DNA of 53,052 nucleotides from Clostridium thermobutyricum (GTDB lineage Bacteria; Bacillota; Clostridia; Ch29), in contig JAENYX010000013.1 in the NCBI GenBank assembly GCA_016841565.1, positions 1 through 53,052 on the forward strand, in the 5' to 3' direction. Both the position numbers and the translations under genes were made by a program. Position 1 is the stretch's first letter. Every line of letters begins with the position of its first letter. Of this stretch, positions 8,135 through 17,736 are shown piece after piece. The notes under the pieces were generated by a model. That model worked only from the letters and a program-made list of their open reading frames with translations. It was not told the origin of the DNA and ran no database searches.

Positions 8135-9076
8135 ATGAGTGACAAAAACAACATTTGTCCCACCAGTATAGGCGGCCAGGCGGTAATTGAGGGCGTTATG
8201 ATGAAAGGGCCCGAGAGTATAGCCATAGCGCTTAGAAAAGGCGACGGAGAAATACTGGTACACAAAGAAAGGCTCAAGGGAATAGACAGGAGATACCCCT
8301 TGCTTAAGCTTCCCATTCTAAGAGGCATGTTTGCTCTGATAGATACAATGGTTCTTGGTGTAAGAGCTCTGACATTTTCAGCACAGGAGGCTGAGATTGA
8401 CCAGGAGAATTCCCAGCCGTCACGGTTTGATAAATTTTTTGAAAAAATACTGGGCGACAAGTCCGAACAGGCTGCCATATACTTTTCGGTGTTTCTTTCC
8501 CTTGTGTTGACCGTCTTGCTGTTTATAATACTTCCCACCTATCTCATACGGTTTGTCAGTCTTACCGTGAAGAGTACGGTGGTTATGAATCTTATGGAGG
8601 GCGTGCTGAGGATTGGTATATTTCTTATCTACATTCTGCTCGTCAGCAGAATGAAGGATATACAGAGGGTATTTGAATACCACGGTGCTGAGCACAAGAG
8701 TATACACTGCTACGAGGGAGAACACGGGCTGACCCCCGAAAATGCCGCCCTTTATTCCCGGTTACACCCCAGGTGCGGAACAAGCTTTTTGCTTATAGTG
8801 CTGGTTGTCAGCATCATTATGTTTTCTTTCATAGGCTGGCCTAATATGCTGGTGAGAATAATATCCAGGATTTTGCTTATGCCGCTGGTGGGTGGCATTT
8901 CCTACGAGATAATAAAATGGGCCGGCAGAAGCCAAAGCGTTCTTTCAAGGATAGTCAGGGCTCCCGGATTATTTCTGCAAAAGCTAACTACAAAGGAACC
9001 CGACAGCGGCCAGCTGGAGGTAGCCATAGCGGCTTTGAAAGCAGTGGCTTCCGAGGAAGAAGGGGCGCCCTCATAA
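8135..9076 (+). CDS. DUF1385 family membrane protein (YqhQ-like)
   Basis: A 313-residue protein with the DUF1385 signature: SIGGQAVIEGVMMKGPESIAIALR near the N-terminus, then FEYHGAEHKSIHCYE and HPRCGTSFLL. Two to four membrane segments lie at about residues 110-130, 150-170 and 225-265. The family is conserved beside rpmE, prfA and prmC in Clostridia; its biochemical role is not established. The RBS TGGAGG is 9 nt upstream of the ATG. The stop overlaps the prmC start by one base (TAATG), which suggests translational coupling. Confidence 0.9.
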   Translation: MSDKNNICPTSIGGQAVIEGVMMKGPESIAIALRKGDGEILVHKERLKGIDRRYPLLKLPILRGMFALIDTMVLGVRALTFSAQEAEIDQENSQPSRFDKFFEKILGDKSEQAAIYFSVFLSLVLTVLLFIILPTYLIRFVSLTVKSTVVMNLMEGVLRIGIFLIYILLVSRMKDIQRVFEYHGAEHKSIHCYEGEHGLTPENAALYSRLHPRCGTSFLLIVLVVSIIMFSFIGWPNMLVRIISRILLMPLVGGISYEIIKWAGRSQSVLSRIVRAPGLFLQKLTTKEPDSGQLEVAIAALKAVASEEEGAPS

Positions 9077-9945
9077 TGAAAGGAAATACCGTAAGGGAAA
9101 TGGCAGATTTCGGCTGTCAAAAGCTGACCGATGCGGGCGCAGGCAGCCCGCGGCTGGATGCCGAGCTTCTTCTTGCAAGAGCTTTGGGTAAAGACAGACA
9201 CTTTTTGTATACCCACCCCGGACACTGCCCCGACGGTCAGGCCGTAGAGAACTATTTCGACCTGATAGCTCAAAGAGTCCAAGGCATGCCTTTGCAATAT
9301 CTGACCGGCAGTCAGGAATTTATGGGACTGGAGTTCAACATAAATCCTTCGGTGCTGATACCCAGACCGGATACCGAGACCCTTGTGGAGGCTGTTCTTG
9401 AATGGTTAAAGCAGCATTCCGGGACGGGGAGCATAAGGGCACTGGATATTGGCACCGGCAGCGGAGCCATCGCTGTAAGCCTGGCTTACTATTACTGTAA
9501 TCTGACGGTGACGGCGGTGGATATTTCGTCCCGTGCCCTGCAGACTGCAAGGGATAATGCCATGAAGCATGGGGTGGGGGATAGGGTGGAGTTTGTTGAG
9601 GGAGATTTGTTCCCCCCTGTGACAGGGACAGGTACAAGGTTTGACCTCATTGTGTCCAACCCTCCATATATTTCCCGTCAGGAGATGGGACGGTTGCAAA
9701 GAGAAGTGCTTAAGGAGCCGGAAATAGCCCTTGACGGGGGAACAGACGGGCTTTCCTTTTATAAAAAGATTGCGGCACAGGCCCCATTTGCAATGAAAAG
9801 AAAAGGGTTGCTGGCCGTTGAAATTGGATACAACCAGGCAAAGGATGTACGGTGTATTCTCGATAAGACCGGCAGATATAACCATGTGAGGGTTATCAGG
9901 GACCTGGCCGGCAGAGACAGGGTAGTGCTTGCCGAAACACTGTAG
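9076..9945 (+). CDS. prmC: Peptide chain release factor N5-glutamine methyltransferase
   Basis: SAM-dependent enzyme that methylates the glutamine of the GGQ motif in release factors; 289 residues. It has the helical N-terminal RF-binding domain (1-75), the SAM motif DIGTGSGAIAVSLA and the catalytic NPPY motif in IVSNPPYISRQE. The ATG at 9076 overlaps the preceding stop by 1 bp and gives the family-standard length; the frame stays open much further upstream without support. Its substrate, prfA, is the next gene. Confidence 0.95.
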   Translation: MKGNTVREMADFGCQKLTDAGAGSPRLDAELLLARALGKDRHFLYTHPGHCPDGQAVENYFDLIAQRVQGMPLQYLTGSQEFMGLEFNINPSVLIPRPDTETLVEAVLEWLKQHSGTGSIRALDIGTGSGAIAVSLAYYYCNLTVTAVDISSRALQTARDNAMKHGVGDRVEFVEGDLFPPVTGTGTRFDLIVSNPPYISRQEMGRLQREVLKEPEIALDGGTDGLSFYKKIAAQAPFAMKRKGLLAVEIGYNQAKDVRCILDKTGRYNHVRVIRDLAGRDRVVLAETL

Positions 9946-10021
9946 AGTTTTAAATTTTCAGGTGGTATAATTAGAAGTTGTCTAAGGTAAGGAGCAGTAA
10001 TTAATAGTAGGAGTGAATCAT

Positions 10022-11092
10022 ATGCTGGACAAACTGGACTTTTTGACAGGTAAGTATAAGGAGTTAAGCGATAAGATATCCGATCCTGAAATTATCGCCG
10101 ACAATATTACCTGGACCAAATACGTCAAAGAACATGCCGAACTGGAGCCGGTAGTACTCAAGTACCAGGACTATAGACAGACTACTTCCGAGCTTTCGGA
10201 AGCAAAGGAAATGCTAAGGGATGCCAAAGACAAGGATTTTGAGGAAATGGTCAAGAATGAAATAACCGAGCTCACACTTAAGAAAGAGAAGCTGGAGGAG
10301 CAGTTGAAGTTTCTTCTTCTTCCCAAGGACCCCTACGATGAGAAAAACGTATTGATGGAAATCCGTGCGGGGACGGGCGGTGAAGAGGCGGCGCTGTTTG
10401 CCGGGACACTTTTTCGGATGTATAACAGGTATGCCGAGCGAAGGGGATGGAAAACCGAAATCATGAGTTCAAATGCCACCAACATCGGCGGTTTTAAAGA
10501 GGTGGTATTCATGCTGGAGGGAAAGGGCGCATACAGCAGGCTGAAATATGAGAGTGGAGTCCATAGGGTTCAGAGGATTCCATCCACCGAATCCGGGGGC
10601 AGGATACACACATCGGCCGCAACGGTGGCCGTTCTCCCGGAAGCTGAGGATGTGGATGTGGCCATAAGCCCCAACGATTTAAGGGTAGATGTATTCAGGT
10701 CGTCGGGGCATGGCGGGCAGAGCGTAAACACTACCGATTCAGCCGTCAGGATAACACACCTGCCCACCGGCCTGGTGGTATCCTGCCAGGATGAGAAATC
10801 ACAGCTCAAGAATAAGGACAAGGCGCTGAAGGTGTTGAAGTCCAGGCTGCTGGATATGGAGATTGAAAAGCAGAACGCCGAGATTGCACAGTCAAGGAAA
10901 AGCCAGGTAGGCTCGGGGGACAGGAGCGAGAGAATCCGCACATACAATTATCCCCAGGGAAGGGTCACCGACCACAGGATCGGCCTCACCATTTACCAGC
11001 TGGAGAATTTCCTTGACGGAGATTTGGAGCAGATGATAGATTCCCTCATTACCAGTGATCAGGCAGAAAAGCTTAAGAGCACTCAAGAGTAG
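10022..11092 (+). CDS. prfA: Peptide chain release factor 1
   Basis: Recognises UAA and UAG stop codons; 356 residues. The GGQ catalytic motif is at 231-233 ([17 protein letters not shown]) and the codon-recognition region lies upstream of it. The helical N-terminal domain and the [15 protein letters not shown] C-terminal segment ([18 protein letters not shown]) are intact. The ATG at 10022 has TAGGAG 9 nt upstream, preferred over the GTG at 10013, which overlaps the RBS. An intrinsic terminator overlaps the stop codon. Confidence 0.97.
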   Translation: MLDKLDFLTGKYKELSDKISDPEIIADNITWTKYVKEHAELEPVVLKYQDYRQTTSELSEAKEMLRDAKDKDFEEMVKNEITELTLKKEKLEEQLKFLLLPKDPYDEKNVLMEIRAGTGGEEAALFAGTLFRMYNRYAERRGWKTEIMSSNATNIGGFKEVVFMLEGKGAYSRLKYESGVHRVQRIPSTESGGRIHTSAATVAVLPEAEDVDVAISPNDLRVDVFRSSGHGGQSVNTTDSAVRITHLPTGLVVSCQDEKSQLKNKDKALKVLKSRLLDMEIEKQNAEIAQSRKSQVGSGDRSERIRTYNYPQGRVTDHRIGLTIYQLENFLDGDLEQMIDSLITSDQAEKLKSTQE

Positions 11093-11120
11093 AGGTATTT
11101 TTCAATACCTCTTATATTTT
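11091..11120 (+). terminator. Intrinsic terminator after prfA
   Basis: Stem AGAGGTATT / AATACCTCT (9 bp) with a 4-nt TTTC loop, then TATATTTT. The left arm includes the last two bases of the prfA stop codon. Confidence 0.85.
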
Positions 11121-11208
11121 GGGATACAGGGACAGGTTGATTTTTGTGCTATTAACCCCGGGGAGGGAATAGAATCTAAACAGCGGATTCTTCTAAGGAG
11201 TGATCTGG

Positions 11209-11946
11209 TTGGATACTGTGATAACTTCCACCCTCCTGGGGTTTGTAGTCGGTGTGCTGGGTACCGGCGCCGGTGGTGCCGCAGCCTTTGTTTTAAGGAA
11301 GCCGTCCCGGCGGTTTATGGGTACCATCCTGGGCCTGTCGGGTGGATTAATGATGTCGATAGTTTGCTTTGAGCTTCTGCCCAAGGCTTTTGAAATGGCT
11401 GGTTTAACCGTCTCCATAGCTGGTATAATATTAGGTGTGGGATTGGTTACGCTGGTGGACCTGTTGGTTCCTGACAGGGATTTTACCCGTAAGGGTATCC
11501 AGGGCAGCAGCTATATCAGGACAGGAATGCTGCTGGGTCTTGGAATTGCCATACATAACTTTCCGGAGGGTCTGGCAATAGGCTCGGGGCTGGCTGCCAA
11601 CACATACCTGGGGTTCAGCCTTGCCTTTGTAATAGGCTTTCACAATATGCCCGAAGGTATAGCCATGGCGGCGCCTATGATAATAGGAGGATATTCAAGG
11701 GTAAAGATTTTTCTCGCCACCGTTCTGGCCGGCGTGCCTATGGGACTGGGTGCTCTTGCAGGATCTTTGCTGGGGGAGATATCCCCTCTGCTGGTTTCAC
11801 TGTGTCTTTCCTTTGCCGGGGGGACCATGCTGTTTATAACCTGCGGCGAGCTTATACCAAAATCACAGAGCATCCACCGCGGCAGAGCCTCGGCCTTTGG
11901 AATCATTATTGGTATTATTGCAGGGATAGTGCTTTCGGCATTTTGA
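11209..11946 (+). CDS. ZIP family metal transporter
   Basis: Integral membrane protein of 245 residues with about eight hydrophobic segments. The metal-site motifs of ZIP carriers are present twice: HNFPEGLAIG in helix 4 and HNMPEGIAMA in helix 5. The likely role is uptake of Zn2+ or other divalent ions. The TTG at 11209 follows AAGGAG by 8 nt; the GTG at 11200 overlaps that site. The last helix ends just before the next gene (overlap zone 11 bp), so the two are probably co-translated. Confidence 0.9.
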   Translation: MDTVITSTLLGFVVGVLGTGAGGAAAFVLRKPSRRFMGTILGLSGGLMMSIVCFELLPKAFEMAGLTVSIAGIILGVGLVTLVDLLVPDRDFTRKGIQGSSYIRTGMLLGLGIAIHNFPEGLAIGSGLAANTYLGFSLAFVIGFHNMPEGIAMAAPMIIGGYSRVKIFLATVLAGVPMGLGALAGSLLGEISPLLVSLCLSFAGGTMLFITCGELIPKSQSIHRGRASAFGIIIGIIAGIVLSAF

Positions 11947-11957
11947 AGGCGGCTGCA

Positions 11958-13031
11958 ATGGACGGGGAGATGAGCTTTTTTATGGATACACAGGTGGTCA
12001 GAATTGACCCGGATAATTTGGACCATGGAGCACTAAAAAGAGCCGGAGCGCTGATAAAGGCCGGAGGTCTTGTGGTCTTTCCCACCGAAACGGTATACGG
12101 CTTGGGAGCCAATGGGCTGGATGCCGGTGCCGTTAAGAGGATATTTAAGGCAAAGGGCAGACCGTCGGATAATCCTTTAATACTGCATATCTCTCGTGCA
12201 GAGGATCTGGACAGGCTTGTGGCCGAGGTGCCAACCACAGCCTCAATGCTTATGGAGAGGTTCTGGCCCGGTCCCCTGACCCTGGTGCTGAAAAAATCAC
12301 CGCTGGTGCCGGACGCGGTTACGGCAGGTCTTGATACGGTGGCAGTAAGGATGCCCTCCCACCCTGTTGCCATGAATATGATTTACTATGCGGGAGTGCC
12401 GGTGGCTGCTCCCAGTGCCAATATTTCAGGCAAGCCTAGTCCTACCCGGACAAGCCATGTGGTATATGACCTCATGGGCAGGGTGGATATGATAATAGAC
12501 GGCGGTGACGTAGACGTGGGGCTGGAGTCCACCGTGGCAGAGGTTACCGGCGGGGGAGTTATAATTCTGCGGCCCGGAGGTATTACGCTGGAGCAGATTG
12601 GAGAGGTTGCCGGAGAAGTCTTTATAGACCCGGCCATTTCAAACAATAATGCAATGGATATTCCAAGAAGCCCCGGCATGAAATATACCCATTATTCTCC
12701 CGATGCCGAGGTTATAGTAATTGACGGCATATTAGACAGAGTTGTGATAAGGATACAACAAATGGCCGAAGAACTGGAGAGCCAAGGCAAGATGGTGGGC
12801 ATTATGGCTACCGATCAGACCAGGGCTTTGTACAAAAGGGGGACGGTCATATCAGTGGGGGACAGGGAAAGACCCAGGACTATAGCCGCCAACCTGTTTG
12901 CGGTTCTGAGAGAATTTGACGGGATAGGAGTTGACGTTATACTGGCCGAGAGCATGGACCAAAGCGGTGTAGGCCTGGCAGTTATGAACAGACTGCTAAA
13001 GTCGGCCGGCTATAATATCGTCCGGGCGTAA
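11958..13031 (+). CDS. ywlC: Threonylcarbamoyl-AMP synthase (Sua5/YwlC family)
   Basis: Makes threonylcarbamoyl-AMP from threonine, bicarbonate and ATP for the t6A37 modification of ANN-decoding tRNAs. The protein (357 residues) has the YrdC domain (about 15-200, with VVFPTETVYGLGAN, KGRPSDNPL and APSANISGKPSPT) joined to the C-terminal Sua5 domain (PRSPGMKYTHYSPDAE onwards). The start is uncertain: ATGs at 11958, 11970 and 11982 are in frame; 11958 was chosen for the GAAGGCGG ahead of it. It sits in the same neighbourhood as Bacillus ywlC-ywlE-rpiB. Confidence 0.93.
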   Translation: MDGEMSFFMDTQVVRIDPDNLDHGALKRAGALIKAGGLVVFPTETVYGLGANGLDAGAVKRIFKAKGRPSDNPLILHISRAEDLDRLVAEVPTTASMLMERFWPGPLTLVLKKSPLVPDAVTAGLDTVAVRMPSHPVAMNMIYYAGVPVAAPSANISGKPSPTRTSHVVYDLMGRVDMIIDGGDVDVGLESTVAEVTGGGVIILRPGGITLEQIGEVAGEVFIDPAISNNNAMDIPRSPGMKYTHYSPDAEVIVIDGILDRVVIRIQQMAEELESQGKMVGIMATDQTRALYKRGTVISVGDRERPRTIAANLFAVLREFDGIGVDVILAESMDQSGVGLAVMNRLLKSAGYNIVRA

Positions 13032-13062
13032 GCATTCAGATTAAGCCCATGGGGGGATATAA

Positions 13063-13545
13063 GTGAAGAGCATATTGTTTGTCTGCACAGGCAATACCTG
13101 CAGAAGCAGTATGGCCGAAGCCATGCTGAAGAGTATGCTGGAGGGTACCGCATTGGACATAAAAGTGACTTCGGCGGGTACGGCGGTATTCCGGCAGGAT
13201 GGTGCCGCCAAGCATGCGGTTGAGATTATGAAAGAGAGGAAAATAGATCTGTCGGATCATGTCTCTAAGCCTGTCGGCTTGGAGGAGATAAGGCAGGCCG
13301 ATCTTATACTTACAATGACAAGGGTTCATAAAAGAGCAATACTTGAGATGGCTCCGGAATTTGAGGATAAGGTATTTACATTAAAGGAATACGTTGACGG
13401 GGATTTGCATGAGACAGAGAGCGGTCATCACCTTGATATTGCCGATCCCTTCGGGGGGACGGCACAATGCTACAGGGCCTGTGCCGCAGAAATCCATGAG
13501 GCTTTGGAAAAGCTTGTGGAGAAAATAAAGGCAGGCGGTCTGTGA
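13063..13545 (+). CDS. ywlE: Low-molecular-weight phosphatase, probable protein-arginine phosphatase (YwlE-like)
   Basis: A 160-residue LMW tyrosine-phosphatase fold protein. The P-loop reads FVCTGNTCRSSM: catalytic Cys8 and Arg14 with a threonine between, and in YwlE that threonine is reported to favour phosphoarginine over phosphotyrosine. The general acid aspartate is in DIADPFGG. I infer it removes phosphoarginine marks placed by a McsB-type kinase, which is not in this window. GTG start with GGGGGGA about 7 nt upstream. The position between ywlC and rpiB matches Bacillus ywlE. Confidence 0.88.
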   Translation: MKSILFVCTGNTCRSSMAEAMLKSMLEGTALDIKVTSAGTAVFRQDGAAKHAVEIMKERKIDLSDHVSKPVGLEEIRQADLILTMTRVHKRAILEMAPEFEDKVFTLKEYVDGDLHETESGHHLDIADPFGGTAQCYRACAAEIHEALEKLVEKIKAGGL

Positions 13546-13567
13546 TGCGGGAGGAGGGGTTTGGAAA

Positions 13568-14017
13568 ATGAGAATAGCTATCGGCAGTGATCATGGAGGT
13601 TTCGGGCTGAAGGAAAGTATAAGGGAGATGCTTGAAAGCAAAAATATACAATACAGGGATTTTGGCACCTATGATACCAATTCTGTGGATTATCCGGATT
13701 TCGCTGAAAAGGTGGCCGCCGCCGTTGTATCGGGCGAGTACGACAGGGGCGTTTTATGCTGTGGCACCGGTATTGGGATTTCCATAGCAGCAAACAAAAT
13801 ACCCGGTATTAGGGCGGCTTTGTGCGGAGACTGTTTCTCGGCCAGAATGTCCAGACTGCACAATGACGCAAATGTATTGTGTATGGGCGGCAGAGTGGTG
13901 GGCACAGGCCTGGGCCTTGAAATTATGGAGGCTTGGCTGGAAACGGAATTTGAGGGAGGCAGACATGCAAAAAGAATAAGCAAAATCTCGGCTATCGAGG
14001 AGAAAAACAAATGCTAG
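13568..14017 (+). CDS. rpiB: Ribose-5-phosphate isomerase B
   Basis: Interconverts ribose 5-phosphate and ribulose 5-phosphate in the pentose phosphate pathway; 149 residues. Family marks are AIGSDHGGFGLKESI at the N-terminus, the catalytic cysteine in GVLCCGTGIGISIAANK, and the RMSRLHNDANVLCMGGRVVG segment. It lies 22 bp after the phosphatase gene. The stop codon is the first part of a long heptanucleotide array. Confidence 0.96.
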   Translation: MRIAIGSDHGGFGLKESIREMLESKNIQYRDFGTYDTNSVDYPDFAEKVAAAVVSGEYDRGVLCCGTGIGISIAANKIPGIRAALCGDCFSARMSRLHNDANVLCMGGRVVGTGLGLEIMEAWLETEFEGGRHAKRISKISAIEEKNKC

Positions 14018-14134
14018 TTCGTAGTTAGTAGCTCGTAGTTGGTAGTTGCCAGGGTATAGTCTGCGGGTCACAGATCACAGGTCACGGATCACAGGCCACA
14101 GGTCACAGATCACGAATCACAGGTACCGGGTGTC
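14014..14134. repeat. Long heptanucleotide array (GTAGTTN then RRRTCAC units)
   Basis: From the rpiB stop codon onward five 7-bp units of GTAGTTN type are followed, after a phase shift, by about eight RRRTCAC units (GGGTCAC, AGATCAC, AGGTCAC, GGATCAC, AGGCCAC and so on) that decay into AGGTACC. No open frame or CRISPR-like spacer structure exists. It fills most of the rpiB-upp gap. Confidence 0.8.
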
Positions 14135-14195
14135 AGGGATTAGCTTTGGGGCCGGCGTGCTTTACAGCACAGACGACGTATGCCGGCTGCTATAA

Positions 14196-14876
<681 letters not shown>

Positions 14877-14914
14877 TGGAAAAATTAAATTTTGTTTACA
14901 ATTCGTGCTTCATG

Positions 14915-14943
14915 TTGACAGTCCTGTCCTGTTGCTCTAGAAT
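14915..14943 (+). promoter_or_regulatory. Strong sigma-A promoter of tagO-wecB
   Basis: TTGACA, an exact 17-nt spacer and TAGAAT, about 36 bp upstream of the GTG of the tagO-like gene. This is the best consensus promoter in the window. Confidence 0.85.
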
Positions 14944-14979
14944 TAATATAAGGACTAGATATTAAGGAGGCACATTAAA

Positions 14980-16023
14980 GTGGAGAAATATCTTATTGCC
15001 TTTGTTGCTGCTTTGGCGGTTTCGTTTCTTACGACGCCTTTTATAAAGAAACTGGCTATAAGGATAGGAGCCATTGACGTTCCGAAGGATGACAGGCGGG
15101 TGCATGATAAGCCTATTCCCAGACTTGGGGGGCTGGCTATTTATATAAGCTTTATGGCAGTAGTTATAGCGCTGGTGCCTTTCAGCACAAAATTGTTTGG
15201 CATTTTGGCAGGAGCCACTTTGATTGTTATGCTGGGTGTGGTTGACGATATAAAACCGCTGCCTTCAAAGCTTAAGCTGTTGGTCCAGATAGCGGCGGCA
15301 GTGATATTGGTTGCTTGCGGAGTCAGAGTTGAGTGGGTTACCAATCCCTTCGACAGCGTGGATGGCATGATTTATCTTGCGGCCTTCAGTTATCCCATAA
15401 CCATTTTCTGGGTGGTTGGAGTAACCAATACCCTGAACCTGATAGACGGATTGGACGGACTGGCTGCAGGGATAGCTTCCATTGCATCTCTGTCGCTGCT
15501 TGCGGTATCTGTCATGAACGGACATCCTGCGGTTGTTATTTTTACTGCGGCTCTGGCCGGTGCGGCTATTGGATTTTTACCGTATAATTTTAATCCTGCC
15601 AAAATATTCATGGGCGATACAGGCTCTACATTTCTGGGCTTTGTTCTGGCGGCCATTTCCATTGAGGGCGCCATTAAGGGTGCTACAACCTTGGCCATTG
15701 CCATACCCATACTGGCTCTTGGACTGCCTATTTTCGATACAACCTTTGCAATTATAAGAAGGGCGGTTAACGGCAAGCCGATCATGGAGGCCGATAAAGG
15801 CCATCTTCACCACAGGCTTCTGGCTCTGGGGCTGTCCCAGAAACAGGTGGTATTCACCCTTTACGCCGTAAGCGCTTTTCTGGGGCTTGGAGCAATAGTG
15901 GTTACCCAGGATAATCCCGTTAAGTCTATTGCGGTTATGGGCTTTGTCGCTGCTACCATGGTATTGGCGGTAAGCCAGATGGGATTTCAGGAACCCGAGC
16001 ATAAAAGAAAGCTTGATCAATAA
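14980..16023 (+). CDS. tagO: Undecaprenyl-phosphate GlcNAc-1-phosphate transferase (TagO/WecA family)
   Basis: Polytopic membrane enzyme (347 residues, about 10-11 helices) that starts wall polymer synthesis by moving GlcNAc-1-P from UDP-GlcNAc to undecaprenyl phosphate. Motifs of the MraY/WecA family are visible: DDRRVHDKPIPRLGGLA, the catalytic DD in LGVVDDIKPLPSK, NTLNLIDGLDGLAAG, FMGDTGS and the HLHHRLLALG loop. GTG start with AAGGAGG 8 nt upstream. Paired with wecB, it probably supplies linkage units for teichoic acid or the secondary polymer that SLH proteins bind. Confidence 0.94.
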   Translation: MEKYLIAFVAALAVSFLTTPFIKKLAIRIGAIDVPKDDRRVHDKPIPRLGGLAIYISFMAVVIALVPFSTKLFGILAGATLIVMLGVVDDIKPLPSKLKLLVQIAAAVILVACGVRVEWVTNPFDSVDGMIYLAAFSYPITIFWVVGVTNTLNLIDGLDGLAAGIASIASLSLLAVSVMNGHPAVVIFTAALAGAAIGFLPYNFNPAKIFMGDTGSTFLGFVLAAISIEGAIKGATTLAIAIPILALGLPIFDTTFAIIRRAVNGKPIMEADKGHLHHRLLALGLSQKQVVFTLYAVSAFLGLGAIVVTQDNPVKSIAVMGFVAATMVLAVSQMGFQEPEHKRKLDQ

Positions 16024-16024
16024 C

Positions 16025-16046
16025 AGCCGGGAAACCCCGGCTTTTT
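16025..16046 (+). terminator. Intrinsic terminator after tagO
   Basis: Stem AGCCGGG / CCCGGCT (7 bp) with a 4-nt AAAC loop and a TTTTT tail. It lies between tagO and wecB, so expression of wecB from the tagO promoter is probably reduced. Confidence 0.75.
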
Positions 16047-16050
16047 AGTT

Positions 16051-16085
16051 GGGACAAGTGGGACATAAGAACCGCCTTTTGTCCC
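16051..16085. repeat. Hairpin-family repeat, copy E (long loop)
   Basis: Stem GGGACAA / TTGTCCC with a 21-nt loop beginning GTGGGACATAAGAACCG. It ends immediately before the wecB ribosome binding site (GGGGAGG), so it may also affect wecB translation. Confidence 0.65.
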
Positions 16086-16099
16086 GGGGAGGTAGAGGA

Positions 16100-17278
16100 A
16101 TGAAGAAGATAAGGATTATGACGGTATTTGGAACAAGACCGGAAGCAATAAAAATGGCCCCCCTTGTAAAGCTGATGAGACAGAACCGGTATATTGAAAC
16201 AGTAGTGTGTGTGACGGCACAGCACCGGGAGATGCTGGACCAGGTGCTGGGGCTGTTTGATATAGTACCCGATTATGACCTTGATATTATGCAGGACAGA
16301 CAAACCCTCACCGATATAACCGTAAGGGCGCTTAAGGGTTTGGAGGGAGTCATTAACAAAGTCAAACCCGATATGCTGTTGGTCCACGGTGACACCACCA
16401 CCACCTTTGCCGGAAGCCTTGCGGGTTTTTACCAGCATGTTAAGGTAGGGCACGTAGAGGCCGGGCTCAGGACCTTTGACAGGTATTCGCCTTTTCCCGA
16501 GGAAATAAACCGCAGACTGACCGGCGTGATGGCGGATATGCATTTTGCACCCACTTCCGGGGCAAAGGCCAATCTGATTAGGGAGGGTGTACCCGAAAAA
16601 GCAATTGTGATTACAGGAAATACTGTAATAGATGCCTTGATGCAGGTTGTAAACAGCCGGTACAGTTTTACACATTTGCCTCTTAAGGATATCGATTTTC
16701 ATTCCAAAAGGGTTATACTGCTCACCTGCCACAGGCGGGAGAATATGGGTGCACCCATGGCTCAGATATTTCAGGCGGTAAGGGATTTGGCGGAAAGCTA
16801 CAGGGACATCGAGGTGGTTTACCCGGTACACAGGAATCCTGCGGTAGTTGATGCGGCGCACAGCGTGCTTGGGGGCAGGGAAAGGATACACCTGATAGAG
16901 CCTCTGGACTATCTTCCCTTTGCAAATCTGATTAACAGATGCTACATGGTGCTGACTGATTCGGGCGGCATCCAGGAGGAGGCACCATCACTGGGCAAAC
17001 CGGTGCTGGTACTTAGGGAGGTTACCGAGAGGCCCGAAGCGGTGCAAGCCGGAACCGTCAAACTTGCAGGAGTTAACAGGGCAGATGTGTTCAGGGCTGC
17101 TTCACAACTGATTGAAAACGGAAATTTATACAAAAGTATGGCCGAAGCCGTTAACCCTTACGGAGATGGAAAGGCTTCGCACAGAATAGTGGATGCTTTG
17201 CTGTATTACCACGGTATAAACAGGACTCTGCCGGAGGATTTTATGGCCAAAGCCCCCGAAAGGCCTGCAGATATATAG
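16100..17278 (+). CDS. wecB: UDP-N-acetylglucosamine 2-epimerase (non-hydrolysing)
   Basis: Interconverts UDP-GlcNAc and UDP-ManNAc for wall polymer synthesis; 392 residues. The sequence has the GT-B like fold motifs of this family: VFGTRPEAIKMAPLV at the N-terminus, HGDTTTTFAGSLA, HVEAGLRTFD, EEINRRLTGVMAD and the nucleotide-binding DSGGIQEEAPSLGKPVLVLR. The ATG at 16100 has GGGGAGGTAGAGGA upstream; the longer frame from 16049 reads through a hairpin repeat. It acts with the preceding TagO-like enzyme. Confidence 0.95.
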   Translation: MKKIRIMTVFGTRPEAIKMAPLVKLMRQNRYIETVVCVTAQHREMLDQVLGLFDIVPDYDLDIMQDRQTLTDITVRALKGLEGVINKVKPDMLLVHGDTTTTFAGSLAGFYQHVKVGHVEAGLRTFDRYSPFPEEINRRLTGVMADMHFAPTSGAKANLIREGVPEKAIVITGNTVIDALMQVVNSRYSFTHLPLKDIDFHSKRVILLTCHRRENMGAPMAQIFQAVRDLAESYRDIEVVYPVHRNPAVVDAAHSVLGGRERIHLIEPLDYLPFANLINRCYMVLTDSGGIQEEAPSLGKPVLVLREVTERPEAVQAGTVKLAGVNRADVFRAASQLIENGNLYKSMAEAVNPYGDGKASHRIVDALLYYHGINRTLPEDFMAKAPERPADI

Positions 17279-17290
17279 TATGGCCAATAG

Positions 17291-17329
17291 AAGCGGGACC
17301 GGGACCGTTTAATGTTCTATGTCCTGCTT
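17291..17329. repeat. Hairpin-family repeat, copy F (long loop)
   Basis: AAGCGGGAC pairs with GTCCTGCTT (9 bp, one G-T wobble) around a 21-nt loop. On the minus strand the loop reads roughly AACATTAAACGGTCCC, close to the loop of copy E. It follows the wecB stop by 12 bp and has a short T-run. Confidence 0.6.
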
Positions 17330-17370
17330 TTCCCGGAAGTTTAGTGAAAATAATAACGATGTTTTACCAG

Positions 17371-17402
17371 GGGCCGTGCCTGAATACGGCCCTTGTTGCT
17401 TT
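17371..17402 (+). terminator. Probable terminator after wecB
   Basis: GGGCCGT / ACGGCCC 7-bp stem with an 8-nt loop followed by a T-rich stretch TTGTTGCTTTGTTT. The rest of the gap to 17736 contains poly-A tracts, an ATGTATACAT palindrome, a possible promoter near 17548 and hairpin copy C; no gene is seen. Confidence 0.6.
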
Positions 17403-17547
17403 GTTTCCTATTAAAACCCTCAAAAAAAATGACAAAGTCTCAAAAAAAACCACAAGTTTTTGATAAATATTCAACAGGAATTTGAAATCTTATGTAGAAT
17501 GTATACATGTATATGCATGAATGTCATCAGGTTGTTTCATTGCGGGA

Positions 17548-17583
17548 TTGCATATTTTTATATGTATTGTTTTATAGTATAAT
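17548..17583 (+). promoter_or_regulatory. Candidate promoter of the V-ATPase operon
   Basis: TTGCAT with a 17-nt spacer to TTTATA, and an overlapping TATAAT a few bases later. It is the best sigma-A-like signal in the 458-bp gap before the operon, about 150 bp upstream of the first start codon. Confidence 0.45.
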
Positions 17584-17665
17584 TAAATGAGTGTCGGCAG
17601 AATACAGGCGATAGGCGGGCGGTTATAAGTTACCGGTTTTCAGTTTGACAGACAGAGAAGCACTT

Positions 17666-17694
17666 GAAGACAATAGAAACGTCCCCCTGTCTTC
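17666..17694. repeat. Hairpin-family repeat, copy C
   Basis: GAAGACA / TGTCTTC 7-bp stem around a 15-nt loop whose minus-strand reading is GGGGGACGTTTCTAT. It lies in the V-ATPase leader, about 43 bp upstream of the first start, and is followed by CCCCTGTCTTTTT, so it may attenuate the operon. Confidence 0.6.
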
Positions 17695-17736
17695 CCCTGT
17701 CTTTTTAAATATTATATAAGAGGTGGTGAGCATTCG

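Noticed and set aside
14014..14134. Possible CRISPR array
   Set aside because: Units are 7 bp, contiguous and degenerate, with no spacers and no cas genes nearby.
15953..16891. Minus-strand open frame of 312 codons over tagO and wecB
   Set aside because: It runs opposite to two clear enzymes and across an intergenic terminator and hairpin; codon pattern follows the plus-strand genes.
17521..17736. Attenuator or riboswitch in the V-ATPase leader
   Set aside because: Only the repeat hairpin copy C with a following T-run is visible; no known riboswitch motif was found, so no specific regulatory call is made.
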